This document shows positions 27,086-35,347 of a stretch of 64,000 nt of DNA, one piece after another. Location of the stretch: assembly GCF_046299575.1 (NCBI RefSeq), contig NZ_JBKBHX010000002.1, positions 434,001 to 498,000 on the forward strand, written 5' to 3'. The notes beneath the pieces were generated by a model. The model did no database searches. It was not told where the DNA came from and saw only the letters and a list, made by a program, of their open reading frames with translations. Made by a program: the position numbers and the translations under genes. This DNA is from Thermaurantimonas sp046299575. GTDB taxonomy: Bacteria; Bacteroidota; Bacteroidia; Flavobacteriales; Schleiferiaceae. Position 1 is the first letter of the stretch; every line of letters starts with the position of its first letter.

Positions 27086-28355
27086 ACCAAATTTTCTATG
27101 GGTTACGGCTGGTAGCGTATTTCTTTCTTTGGCCTCCTCGGCAGTTGGTACTCATTACTTTTTACAGAAAAAATCACTTTCAGGCGATGTAATATCCCAC
27201 GCTTTACTTCCCGGAGTTGTACTTGCATATTTGCTAATAGGTCAGAAAAGTTTTTCAGTGCTGTTTCTCGGATCCTTTTTAAGTGGATTACTATCGGTAG
27301 TTATGATGCAGTGGGTTCAACGCATCACTTTCATCAAGCCGGATGTTTCAATGGCGGTAGTACTAACTTCTTTTTATGGCTTTGGAATTGTTTTACTCAC
27401 ATATGCAAATAGGCTCCCATTAGGCAATCAAGCAGGACTAGATACTTTTTTGTTTGGAAAAGCAGCTGCACTCACACCATCGGATGTGCGAGCGTATTCT
27501 GTTCTTGCTTTTTCTATTTTATTAATTCTCAACATTTTCGAACGTTCCCTCATCATCGTTTCATTTGATCCGGTATTTGCGAAGGCATCAGGCTTACCAA
27601 TAAAGACTTTACACTACATACTGGTTGCTCTGATCATAAGTTCTGTAGTGCTCGGAGTAAAAGCAGTAGGTGTCGTGCTCATGTCAGCCTTTATCATATT
27701 GCCTCCATTTATTGCCAGGCTTCTGACAGATGCATTTAACCAGATGAAGTTAATAGCTTCACTGTCGGGCGTGCTTATGGCTCTAATCGGCTCATCGGCT
27801 AGTTATTATTACTCAAAGGTGCCCACTGGGCCGGTAATGGTAGTAGCCGGTGGAGGTATATTGATCCTTATTTTACTAATTAAGGATTTGTACTTAAAAA
27901 TCAGAAAGTACATCCTGCAACTTATTAGCGCCAGACAAATTCAGCTCGAGGATTTATTAAAACACCTGTACAAACTTGAAATCGAAGAAAATACAAATGT
28001 CGAAATTAGCCACTTAATGACTTCGCTTCCTGTTAATAATGCACTTTTTAAAAATAAAAGTGAAGTTAGTCGAACGATTAAACGCACAGCAAAGCGTGAT
28101 TTGATCTCATTGAAAGGAGACTCAATCGCTCTGACAGATAAAGGACTATCGGAAGCCAAGAGAATCGTGCGCTTACACAGGCTTTGGGAAGTATATCAGG
28201 CATCAAAACTCGGCAAAGGTGTGGAAGCCATCCATGCAAGCGCTGAAACCATCGAACATATCATTCCAAAAAACGTGGAAGAAATGCTGATACAAGAACT
28301 CCAACAGCCTCAGAAAGATCCACACGGCAAAAACATACCTTACGATGGACATTGA
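27069..28355 (+). CDS. Metal ABC permease fused to a DtxR-like C-terminal domain
   Basis: A 428-residue protein. Residues 1-280 form an ABC-3 family metal permease with about eight helices (HALLPGVVLAYLL, LGVKAVGVVLMSAFIILPPF). After a basic stretch, residues 290-428 resemble a DtxR/MntR regulator: a winged-helix-like part (LEDLLKHLYKLE to ALTDKGLSEA), then RIVRLHRLWEVYQ, the metal motif AETIEHI (ExxEH) and KDPHGKNIP. The same blocks occur in the regulator 2.5 kb upstream. The fused domain would sit in the cytoplasm and could sense metal to gate transport. ATG 27069 or 27078 may be the start. Confidence 0.85.
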   Translation: MWQMFEPNFLWVTAGSVFLSLASSAVGTHYFLQKKSLSGDVISHALLPGVVLAYLLIGQKSFSVLFLGSFLSGLLSVVMMQWVQRITFIKPDVSMAVVLTSFYGFGIVLLTYANRLPLGNQAGLDTFLFGKAAALTPSDVRAYSVLAFSILLILNIFERSLIIVSFDPVFAKASGLPIKTLHYILVALIISSVVLGVKAVGVVLMSAFIILPPFIARLLTDAFNQMKLIASLSGVLMALIGSSASYYYSKVPTGPVMVVAGGGILILILLIKDLYLKIRKYILQLISARQIQLEDLLKHLYKLEIEENTNVEISHLMTSLPVNNALFKNKSEVSRTIKRTAKRDLISLKGDSIALTDKGLSEAKRIVRLHRLWEVYQASKLGKGVEAIHASAETIEHIIPKNVEEMLIQELQQPQKDPHGKNIPYDGH

Positions 28356-29202
28356 GATTTTGCTCACAGCTTTATTTCTTTCTTCGGCTGCAGCTTTGGC
28401 CGGATCATTCTTAGTACTGAGTGGACGATCGATGTTCGGCGATGCTCTTTCGCATGCTGTGTTGCCTGGCATTGTACTCATGTACCTCCTTACCGGCGAG
28501 CGCTCTTTTGGTGGTTCTTTGGTAGGAGCTATCCTTACTGCTATTGTAGTTTCTTACTTAATCGAACATCTTCAAAACATAAGAGGAATACCATCAGATG
28601 CAGCAATCGGGGCAGTTTTTGTAGTTTTTTTTGCTTTGGGAATAATTTTTATAAGTGGTCCTGCTGCTGGAGTAGATCTTGACCAAGAGTGCGTTCTCTT
28701 TGGCGAAATTGCATTTGTTCCCTTCGAGCGATGGATTGTTGGTGGAATAGATTTAGGTGCTAAAGGAGTTTGGATTTCAGCTGGCTTATTAGTGTTTGTG
28801 GGTTTATTTCTCCATTTCTTTTGGTCTCTATTATCTGTCGTAACTTTTGATACAGAATATGCTAATGCGATTGGCATTCCTTCGAAAAAGTGGCAGCAGC
28901 TCTACAGCATTCTTATATCTGTAGTAGTTGTTATAGGTTTTGAATTAGTAGGAGCTGTTTTAATTGTATCGCTTTTAGTAGCGCCGTCAGCTATTGCGTG
29001 GTTATTTTCTGCCCGAATCAATGGAATGCTTCGATTAGCAGTTCTGGTGGCAATTGTGAGTTCTTTAGTGGGTACTGGAGTCGCTGATGTATTCGATGTT
29101 TCCATCAGCGGCTCCATTGCCAGTGTACAGGGAATCCTGTTCTTTATAGCATCGGCAGTTTACCGAAGAAGATTCGCTAATAAGCTTAAAAAGGTTCACT
29201 AA
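28345..29202 (+). CDS. Second metal ABC permease subunit
   Basis: A 285-residue ABC-3 family permease with about eight membrane helices. SGRSMFGDALSHAVLPGIVL (about 27-46) aligns with the equivalent block of the preceding permease, and IGFELVGAVLIVSLLVAPSA is the second family block. It lacks the DtxR-like tail. It overlaps the previous gene by 11 bases and presumably forms a heterodimeric channel with it. Its stop overlaps the convergent response-regulator gene by 4 bases. Confidence 0.9.
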   Translation: MDIEILLTALFLSSAAALAGSFLVLSGRSMFGDALSHAVLPGIVLMYLLTGERSFGGSLVGAILTAIVVSYLIEHLQNIRGIPSDAAIGAVFVVFFALGIIFISGPAAGVDLDQECVLFGEIAFVPFERWIVGGIDLGAKGVWISAGLLVFVGLFLHFFWSLLSVVTFDTEYANAIGIPSKKWQQLYSILISVVVVIGFELVGAVLIVSLLVAPSAIAWLFSARINGMLRLAVLVAIVSSLVGTGVADVFDVSISGSIASVQGILFFIASAVYRRRFANKLKKVH

Positions 29203-29906
29203 CCGTTGTTGGATTGCTTTTCGATCAGGCGGAAACCTTCGCCGTGAATATTGATTATCTCGAGGCTTGGATCCTCTTTAATGTACTTGCGAATTTTTGC
29301 CATATACACATCCATGCTTCGAGCTGTGAAGTAACTGTCGTCTTTCCAGATTTTCAAGAGCGCATCCGTTCTCTTAACGAGGTCGTTTTTGTGCTTAAAA
29401 AGCAGTGCAAGCAATGCAATTTCTTTAGGCGAAAGCGTGCGGGCTTTATCAAAAATTTTGAGCTCTCTTAGTCGGGTATTGATAGTGCAATTTCCAGCGG
29501 TAAGCACTTCGGGGATTTCGCTGTCTTTGTTGTCGATCTCCTTGCGATTAAGCAGAGCGTAGATCTTGTGCAATAGAATTTCTGAGTCAAACGGTTTGAT
29601 GATGTAGTCGTCAGCACCAGACTGATATCCTTTGATCACATCGTCTTTAAGTGCCTTAGCTGTTAAGAAAATGATCGGTGTTACCTTGTCGATCGCCCGA
29701 ATATCTGCAGCGAGAGAAAAGCCGTCTTTTTTTGGCATCATCACATCAAGAATGATGATGTCGTAGTTGTTAGATTTAAAAAGATTAAGACCCATGATTC
29801 CATCACGGGCTAAGGTCACTTCAAAGTTGTTTATTTCAAGGTAATCCTTTAGTACCAATCCGAAGTTGGTATCATCTTCTACCAATAAGATTTTTTTTGT
29901 GCTCAT
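29199..29906 (-). CDS. OmpR-family response regulator, RprY-like
   Basis: A 235-residue regulator. The receiver domain (about 4-120) has acidic residues EDD, the phospho-Asp in IIILDVMMPKKDGF (about 50-63) and the Lys in GADDYIIKPF. The C-terminal winged helix (about 135-230) has LSPKEIALLALLFKH and RSMDVYMAKIRKYI. The wording of the receiver resembles RprY of Bacteroides. It lies 12 bases after the kinase gene 29919-31373 in the same operon. Confidence 0.9.
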   Translation of the reverse strand: MSTKKILLVEDDTNFGLVLKDYLEINNFEVTLARDGIMGLNLFKSNNYDIIILDVMMPKKDGFSLAADIRAIDKVTPIIFLTAKALKDDVIKGYQSGADDYIIKPFDSEILLHKIYALLNRKEIDNKDSEIPEVLTAGNCTINTRLRELKIFDKARTLSPKEIALLALLFKHKNDLVKRTDALLKIWKDDSYFTARSMDVYMAKIRKYIKEDPSLEIINIHGEGFRLIEKQSNNG

Positions 29907-29918
29907 TTTGTCGTGTTT

Positions 29919-31373
29919 TTAATTGTTTTTGAAGGTTACAGTGAAAGTGCTGCCTTTATTGAGCTCACTTTTCACTTTTATATCTCCGTTGTGAAGTTTT
30001 ACGATTTCTTGCACGTAGCTAAGACCAAGGCCATGACCCTTTACGTCGTGAATGTTTCCGGTAGTTTGTCGGTAGAATCGATCGAAAACTCTTTTTTGTA
30101 CTTCTGGGGTCATGCCAATTCCTTTGTCTTTTACTGCTATCGAAACTTCGTTTGGTTTAGGTGTAAAGAGTTCTATTTGAATGTCTAAGATTTCAGGTGA
30201 ATACTTAATTGCATTATCCAGCAAATTTATGATAACATTTTTAATGTGTTCTTTATCTCCAAAAATTCTTGTATTCGATGCATTGTTGATCAACCTAATG
30301 TTTCCGTTTTTGCTCTCAATGATGTACTTCATGTGATGTATGGCTTCTTGTGCTACTTCAAGCAAGTCAAAATTTTCAAGTTTCAGTTGTAGTTGTTTTC
30401 GATCGAGTTGAGCAAGTCGAAGTACGATTTCAACTTGCTGATTCATACGTTTATTTTCTTCTTTGATTTTATTGACATATTTCATCAATCTCTCTGGATC
30501 AGAAATAACTTTCGGATTGCTCATCAAATCTGTTGTCAGACCAATGGTAGCAATCGGGGTTTTAAATTCATGAGTCATGTTGTTTATAAAATCCGATTTA
30601 ATTCTTGAGATTTCCTTTTGTGTTAGCATTTGATCGACTGTGATGTAAAAAGTAACAATTATGATGACGATTAGAAAAAAAGTCAATACTATAAGCCATA
30701 GAACATTATTGTAAAGAAACGATTTCTTTTTTGGAAAGTAAAGATAAAGCCACACAGGTGGTGACATTACATCATATCGAAGGAGCATTGTCTTGTATTC
30801 TACCAGAGCAGGATCAAAATTTTTAGATCGAATTTTTGTCAATTGCTGTTTTTCGTAGATGCCATACTCAAAGGGAGTTTTAATATTTTTAAGTGCTAAT
30901 TCACTCTTGATCAAAGAATCAAGATTGATACCTTCCAAACGTTCATCAATGGATTGAAAAGTGAAAAAATCAGTCATCATTAGCTCTTTCACAAGCGAAT
31001 CGACCACCTGAATTCTGCGCTGATAGAATTTTTTTAAAGATTTGTTGAAGCTTTGTGCTATATCTGTCTTATCTAAATTCTCACTACCCGACTGTACTGT
31101 GCCGGGCATGTTTTCAAATACTTCGTCGATCGATTCTACTAATTCATTCTCAACTGGCGATTTTTGAAGATTTAATTTTTGGATAATTTTTCGAAATTTT
31201 TCGCTGTTGTCTATTTTTTCTGCTACTCGATTTAATGCTTCATTTACATCTCGATCTAAGTTGGTTTCTGATAGCTTCAGGGCGGCATTCATCCATAGAA
31301 CTTGAATGACAATCACCCCAAAAAGCGCTATTGAATTTAGGGTAATTATGAATTTAATGTTCTTGAATCTCAA
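29919..31373 (-). CDS. Sensor histidine kinase, RprX-like
   Basis: A 484-residue membrane kinase with helices at about residues 9-29 and 226-248 bounding a periplasmic sensor region of about 195 residues. The phospho-acceptor His is in MTHEFKTPIATIGL (about 268). ATP-lid motifs are NLLDNAIKYSP, KDKGIGM and GHGLGLSYV. It pairs with the OmpR-type regulator just downstream. It overlaps the preceding hybrid kinase gene by 20 bases, so translation is probably coupled to the signalling operon upstream. Confidence 0.9.
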   Translation of the reverse strand: MRFKNIKFIITLNSIALFGVIVIQVLWMNAALKLSETNLDRDVNEALNRVAEKIDNSEKFRKIIQKLNLQKSPVENELVESIDEVFENMPGTVQSGSENLDKTDIAQSFNKSLKKFYQRRIQVVDSLVKELMMTDFFTFQSIDERLEGINLDSLIKSELALKNIKTPFEYGIYEKQQLTKIRSKNFDPALVEYKTMLLRYDVMSPPVWLYLYFPKKKSFLYNNVLWLIVLTFFLIVIIIVTFYITVDQMLTQKEISRIKSDFINNMTHEFKTPIATIGLTTDLMSNPKVISDPERLMKYVNKIKEENKRMNQQVEIVLRLAQLDRKQLQLKLENFDLLEVAQEAIHHMKYIIESKNGNIRLINNASNTRIFGDKEHIKNVIINLLDNAIKYSPEILDIQIELFTPKPNEVSIAVKDKGIGMTPEVQKRVFDRFYRQTTGNIHDVKGHGLGLSYVQEIVKLHNGDIKVKSELNKGSTFTVTFKNN

Positions 31374-32460
31374 TCAGATGTTTTTTGTTTGGCAAAGTTA
31401 TACAAACGGTTGTACCTACGGAAACTTCAGAACTTAACTCAACGTGACCATCCATCTTTTCTACTGCTTCTTTTACCAAATATAGCCCCAATCCATTTCC
31501 TGATATTTCAGGTGAAACGCGGAAGAACATATTAAAGACTTTTTCTTGTAATTCGTTCACAATGCCTTCCCCATTGTCTCGTATTATAATTTTTGCTTCT
31601 TTTTCATTTGAAAATACTTCGATGTGAACTTCGGGGTTCGGATTGTCTTCGCGTCGAAATTTTATAGCATTCGAGATTAAATTTCCAAGTATGATTCTCA
31701 ATCTAAAGGTATCTGTAACGAAGTCACTATTTGAATAGATACTGATGGATGTCTTTATGTTATTTTGATGTATTTCAAAAGAAAATTCTTTCAAAACAGA
31801 TTCGATAAAACTCTTAAAATCGATAACCTTATAATCGAATACATCTTTTCCATTTTGATAATATTGAACGATAGATCGAATGAACGAATCTAACTTGATG
31901 ACACTGTCTTCGATCATTGAAAAATATTGTATACTCATGGGGTCAGTCACATCTTCTCTGGCCATATTGAGTAGGCCTTTAATCGTAGTAATTGGCGCTC
32001 TCAAATCGTGAGAAGCAGAGTATATGAATCGATTTAATTCTTCATTTGTCTTTTCAAGTTTCTTAATTTGTTGGCGTATAGTTTCTCCGGCTAAAAAATA
32101 TTTTACGGCATTATCAAGAATTATAGCGACATCGTTCAGGTCCCAAGGTTTTTTTATGTAGTTATATATGTGTCCTTTGTTTACAGCATCAATGACTGCG
32201 CTAATATCGGAATAGGCAGATGTTAGAATTTTTATCGCATCTGGATGCAACTGAGATGCCGTATATAAAAATTCAACGCCCGTTACAATCGGCATTCTTT
32301 GATCAGTGATGATGATTTCTGGTTTTTCAGTTTTTATGATTTCAATAGCTTCTTGCTGATCATGTGTTACAAAAACTTCATACTTTCTTCTAAAGGCAGC
32401 GAGGAATGACTGCAAGTTGCCAAGTTCGTCGTCTAAATAAAGTATCTTTATTTTTCTCAT
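31354..32460 (-). CDS. Receiver-histidine kinase hybrid
   Basis: A 368-residue soluble protein: an N-terminal receiver (about 3-120; phospho-Asp in IIITDQRMP, about 51-53; Lys in YIKKPW), a short coiled coil (about 125-145), a HisKA domain with the acceptor His in SASHDLRAPITTIKG (about 152-156), and an ATPase domain (NLISNAIKFR, DNGEGI, GNGLGLYLV). It has no membrane segment, so its input must come through the receiver or a partner. It overlaps the 7TM kinase gene by 4 bases. Its receiver resembles the stand-alone receiver at 37875-38348. Confidence 0.88.
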   Translation of the reverse strand: MRKIKILYLDDELGNLQSFLAAFRRKYEVFVTHDQQEAIEIIKTEKPEIIITDQRMPIVTGVEFLYTASQLHPDAIKILTSAYSDISAVIDAVNKGHIYNYIKKPWDLNDVAIILDNAVKYFLAGETIRQQIKKLEKTNEELNRFIYSASHDLRAPITTIKGLLNMAREDVTDPMSIQYFSMIEDSVIKLDSFIRSIVQYYQNGKDVFDYKVIDFKSFIESVLKEFSFEIHQNNIKTSISIYSNSDFVTDTFRLRIILGNLISNAIKFRREDNPNPEVHIEVFSNEKEAKIIIRDNGEGIVNELQEKVFNMFFRVSPEISGNGLGLYLVKEAVEKMDGHVELSSEVSVGTTVCITLPNKKHLIEIQEH

Positions 32461-34622
32461 TGCGTTTCAAGAATTTCAGGTATTTCAGTAAGTTTTTTAT
32501 AAATGTACAATTTGAAGGTAGTTCCTTTACCTAATTCGGAATCAACCCAAATTCTGCCACGATGTTTTTCAATAATTTTGTAAACAATCGACATTCCAAG
32601 TCCGGTTCCTTCACCTACTTTTTTTGTTGTGAAAAAGGGTTCAAAAATTCTCTTCTTTACCTCATCAGTCATTCCAATTCCGTTATCACTAATCTCTACT
32701 ACAAAATACTTATCTGCATGGTATGTTTTAATCGTTATTTTTCCGGAATCATTTGGCTCAAAGGTTTTTCCATTAATGGCATCTATAGCGTTTGAAAGAA
32801 TGTTCATAAAAACTTGATTTAACTTGCCAGGAAAACATTCGATGTCCGATTCATTGCAATAGTCTTTTTCGACGATGATTCTATTTTTAATTTTATTATT
32901 AAGAAGTACAAGGGTGGCTTCTATATTTTCATTGATATTAGTAAACTTTAATGCGTCCTCGTCAAGCCGGCTAAAAGTACGAAGGCCTACTACTATTTCG
33001 GTGGTGCGTTTTGCGCCTTCTTCAATTCCTTTTAGTAAGTCATCAATTTCTTTTTTGATATATTCTATATCGACCTGCTTTTTGAGAGAAATAATTTCAT
33101 TTGCTTCAGGATGGTTGTCAAATGTTTTTTCATAAGCTTCAAGTATTTGAAGCAAATCATTAATGTCGAGTTTGAGAGGTTGGATTCCGCTTGTAATAAA
33201 ATTGACCGGATTATTGATCTCATGGGCTATACCGGCAGTAAGCTGACCCAGGCTTGCCATTTTTTCTTTATCAACTAATTGCGATTGAGCTTCTTTTAAC
33301 TCCTGAAGGGTTTTTTCCAGTTTTTGATTGGTTTTTGAGAGTTCTTCTGTTCGTTTTTGTACTTTTTCTTCGAGAATGATGTTTTGTTCTCGTATTAGTT
33401 TTTCGTTCTCTTCTGCCTTGAGCAGAGCCTGCAATTGTGAATATTCTTTTTCGCGCTGCAAAACTTTTATCTTATCAGCAAGTGCAAAGGATAGCAATAG
33501 TACTTCTATTCCTGAGCCAATAAACATTGTGTATTTAGTAAAATTGTTATAGGGTAGTATCCCAAAATCTTTCATGGAAAAAACAAAAATTCCTACCATG
33601 AAAATACTCCATGCTATTAGATAAAATTTGGCCGAGCGTATTCCAGATATGGCCATTTTTATTGAAATATAAAGTATGATTATTGCAACTAATCCCTGTG
33701 CAGGAAGTAAAATTTGATATCCTATTTTAATAGAAGAAAAAAGAGAAATTAATATTATTATAATGTATTGATAAATAAATAAATTTAAAATAAAATAAAA
33801 GTTTTTGCTGTATTCTTTTATATGAAGAAAGCTAATCATAAAAAGGATACCAGTAATACTAGCAAGTGCAGAAAAAAGCGTAGGTGTAATTTCGATTAAA
33901 AATGGCGAAAACTGAAAATACAAAAGATGTAAACCGTTGAAACTCGACTGAGCAACACCTACGAATAGTGTGTGAATAACATACCATAAATAAGATTTAT
34001 CTCGAATGGTAATGAGCAGAAAGAAATTATATAAAAACATCGAAGCAATGAGTCCTATATAAAGACCATTAATAAGCAAATAGTTTCTTTCAATATCTCT
34101 ATTGTATTCAATCGATTCTAACTTTAAAGGCACCAGCATTTGCTCATCATTGTGAATCTGAATGTACACCTCCAATTCATCGGTATCTTTAAAGATTAGG
34201 CGATATACGTGGTCTGTACTACGTACATCTCTTTTATCGATGGAAATGTGCGTATTACAAATTTTTTCAATTGTGTCATTTTTAGATATAATAAATAATC
34301 TTGAGCTCTCTAAAATAGGATTAGCAATTCTGAGTTTTATTGAATCATAATTACTGTGATTTTTTACTTTAAACCGCACCCATAATTCTCCATTTACATT
34401 GCCGAAATTAATCCTGTTATTTGTTGGTGATTCAAACGGCTTCTGTATTACATCTTTTAGTTTTAATCCATACTCATTAGAAATAAAAAATTGAGAAAAT
34501 CTATTAATATCAATTACGTCTTCTCCTCGGTATTCAATTGTTGATAAAACTTGTTGTGCTTTTAACACATTTAAACTTGAGATACATATTAAGAAATACA
34601 CTAATTTATTTAAAGTTTTCAT
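32457..34622 (-). CDS. 7TM-DISM histidine kinase
   Basis: A 721-residue sensor. It has a signal peptide (about 1-22), an extracytoplasmic 7TMR-DISM ligand-binding domain (about 35-165, beta-rich, with WVRFKVKNHS), seven membrane helices (about 178-385), a coiled coil (about 390-455) and a kinase of the large 'GxLTAGIAHEINNP' class, with the acceptor His near residue 467. ATP-site motifs are NILSNAIDAI, DNGIGM and GTGLGMSIVY. DISM domains are thought to bind small extracellular ligands, often carbohydrates. It is 4 bases downstream of the acyltransferase-like gene. Confidence 0.9.
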   Translation of the reverse strand: MKTLNKLVYFLICISSLNVLKAQQVLSTIEYRGEDVIDINRFSQFFISNEYGLKLKDVIQKPFESPTNNRINFGNVNGELWVRFKVKNHSNYDSIKLRIANPILESSRLFIISKNDTIEKICNTHISIDKRDVRSTDHVYRLIFKDTDELEVYIQIHNDEQMLVPLKLESIEYNRDIERNYLLINGLYIGLIASMFLYNFFLLITIRDKSYLWYVIHTLFVGVAQSSFNGLHLLYFQFSPFLIEITPTLFSALASITGILFMISFLHIKEYSKNFYFILNLFIYQYIIIILISLFSSIKIGYQILLPAQGLVAIIILYISIKMAISGIRSAKFYLIAWSIFMVGIFVFSMKDFGILPYNNFTKYTMFIGSGIEVLLLSFALADKIKVLQREKEYSQLQALLKAEENEKLIREQNIILEEKVQKRTEELSKTNQKLEKTLQELKEAQSQLVDKEKMASLGQLTAGIAHEINNPVNFITSGIQPLKLDINDLLQILEAYEKTFDNHPEANEIISLKKQVDIEYIKKEIDDLLKGIEEGAKRTTEIVVGLRTFSRLDEDALKFTNINENIEATLVLLNNKIKNRIIVEKDYCNESDIECFPGKLNQVFMNILSNAIDAINGKTFEPNDSGKITIKTYHADKYFVVEISDNGIGMTDEVKKRIFEPFFTTKKVGEGTGLGMSIVYKIIEKHRGRIWVDSELGKGTTFKLYIYKKLTEIPEILETQ

Positions 34623-34626
34623 GCTA

Positions 34627-35343
34627 TTAAAAATCTAATTGATATTCGATGCACAAATCTCCTTTTGGTCCTTTTTCTTTTCGTATTTGTCTCGGTTTTT
34701 CTCTTAGAGAAAACACAACTTGTCTATCGTTTTCATCAGCTGCCTTAAGGGTATCTAAATCGTTGCAAACCATTAAGGTAGCAAGCATATCGGGTTTGGG
34801 ATATTCGAATTTACCGTCCATACCTAGAGATGTTTCAACCACAAAGCCCACGTTTCTTACCATTTGTACTGTAAAGGGGGAGCAGAATACAAATAGAGTG
34901 TCTATTTTAAGTCGTTGAGCCAAAGTTACTCCAGCTTTTGCAACACAAGCTTTGGTAAGCAACCAAGATACGCCTCTTCCGGCGATTGCTTTAGAATTCC
35001 ACAAGCCGCAAAGTTCAGCTACCTTACGTCCGGCATCTAATTCCCGTTGAATGTATTCTTGAAATCGGGGCTCAATATCCTTTAAGGCCTCTTCGACAGG
35101 CAGGGGTTGAAAGTCATTTCTTATTTGGATGCGTGCTCCGCCAAAAATTCTGATTCCATCACTGCTCTCTGCCACGATCGGATACACATCTGGATTATCA
35201 ACCCATTGTGCTTTAACAGATGTTACTTTAGGTACGCCGTATTCTTCTAATACTTTTTCATGGCCTTGCACATACTTGAGGCACGCTTCCCGATCGTCGA
35301 TCGAACGAAAGGCTCTAATTCTAAGGTCGATTTCTTCCTTCAT
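34627..35343 (-). CDS. Acyltransferase-like protein (GNAT / acyl-amino-acid synthase fold)
   Basis: A 238-residue soluble protein, not assigned to a known enzyme. It shows an IFGGARIQ strand (about 65-72), a VAELCGLWNSKAIAGRGVSW segment (about 108-127), and a helix-strand LAQRLKIDTLFVFCSPFTVQ followed by MVRNVGF. This order recalls GNAT acyltransferases and the related autoinducer / N-acyl amino acid synthases. It is sandwiched by 4-base gaps between the E1-nitroreductase fusion and the 7TM kinase. Acyl transfer to an amino-bearing small molecule is an inference from fold-like motifs and neighbours. Confidence 0.6.
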   Translation of the reverse strand: MKEEIDLRIRAFRSIDDREACLKYVQGHEKVLEEYGVPKVTSVKAQWVDNPDVYPIVAESSDGIRIFGGARIQIRNDFQPLPVEEALKDIEPRFQEYIQRELDAGRKVAELCGLWNSKAIAGRGVSWLLTKACVAKAGVTLAQRLKIDTLFVFCSPFTVQMVRNVGFVVETSLGMDGKFEYPKPDMLATLMVCNDLDTLKAADENDRQVVFSLREKPRQIRKEKGPKGDLCIEYQLDF

Positions 35344-35347
35344 CGAT

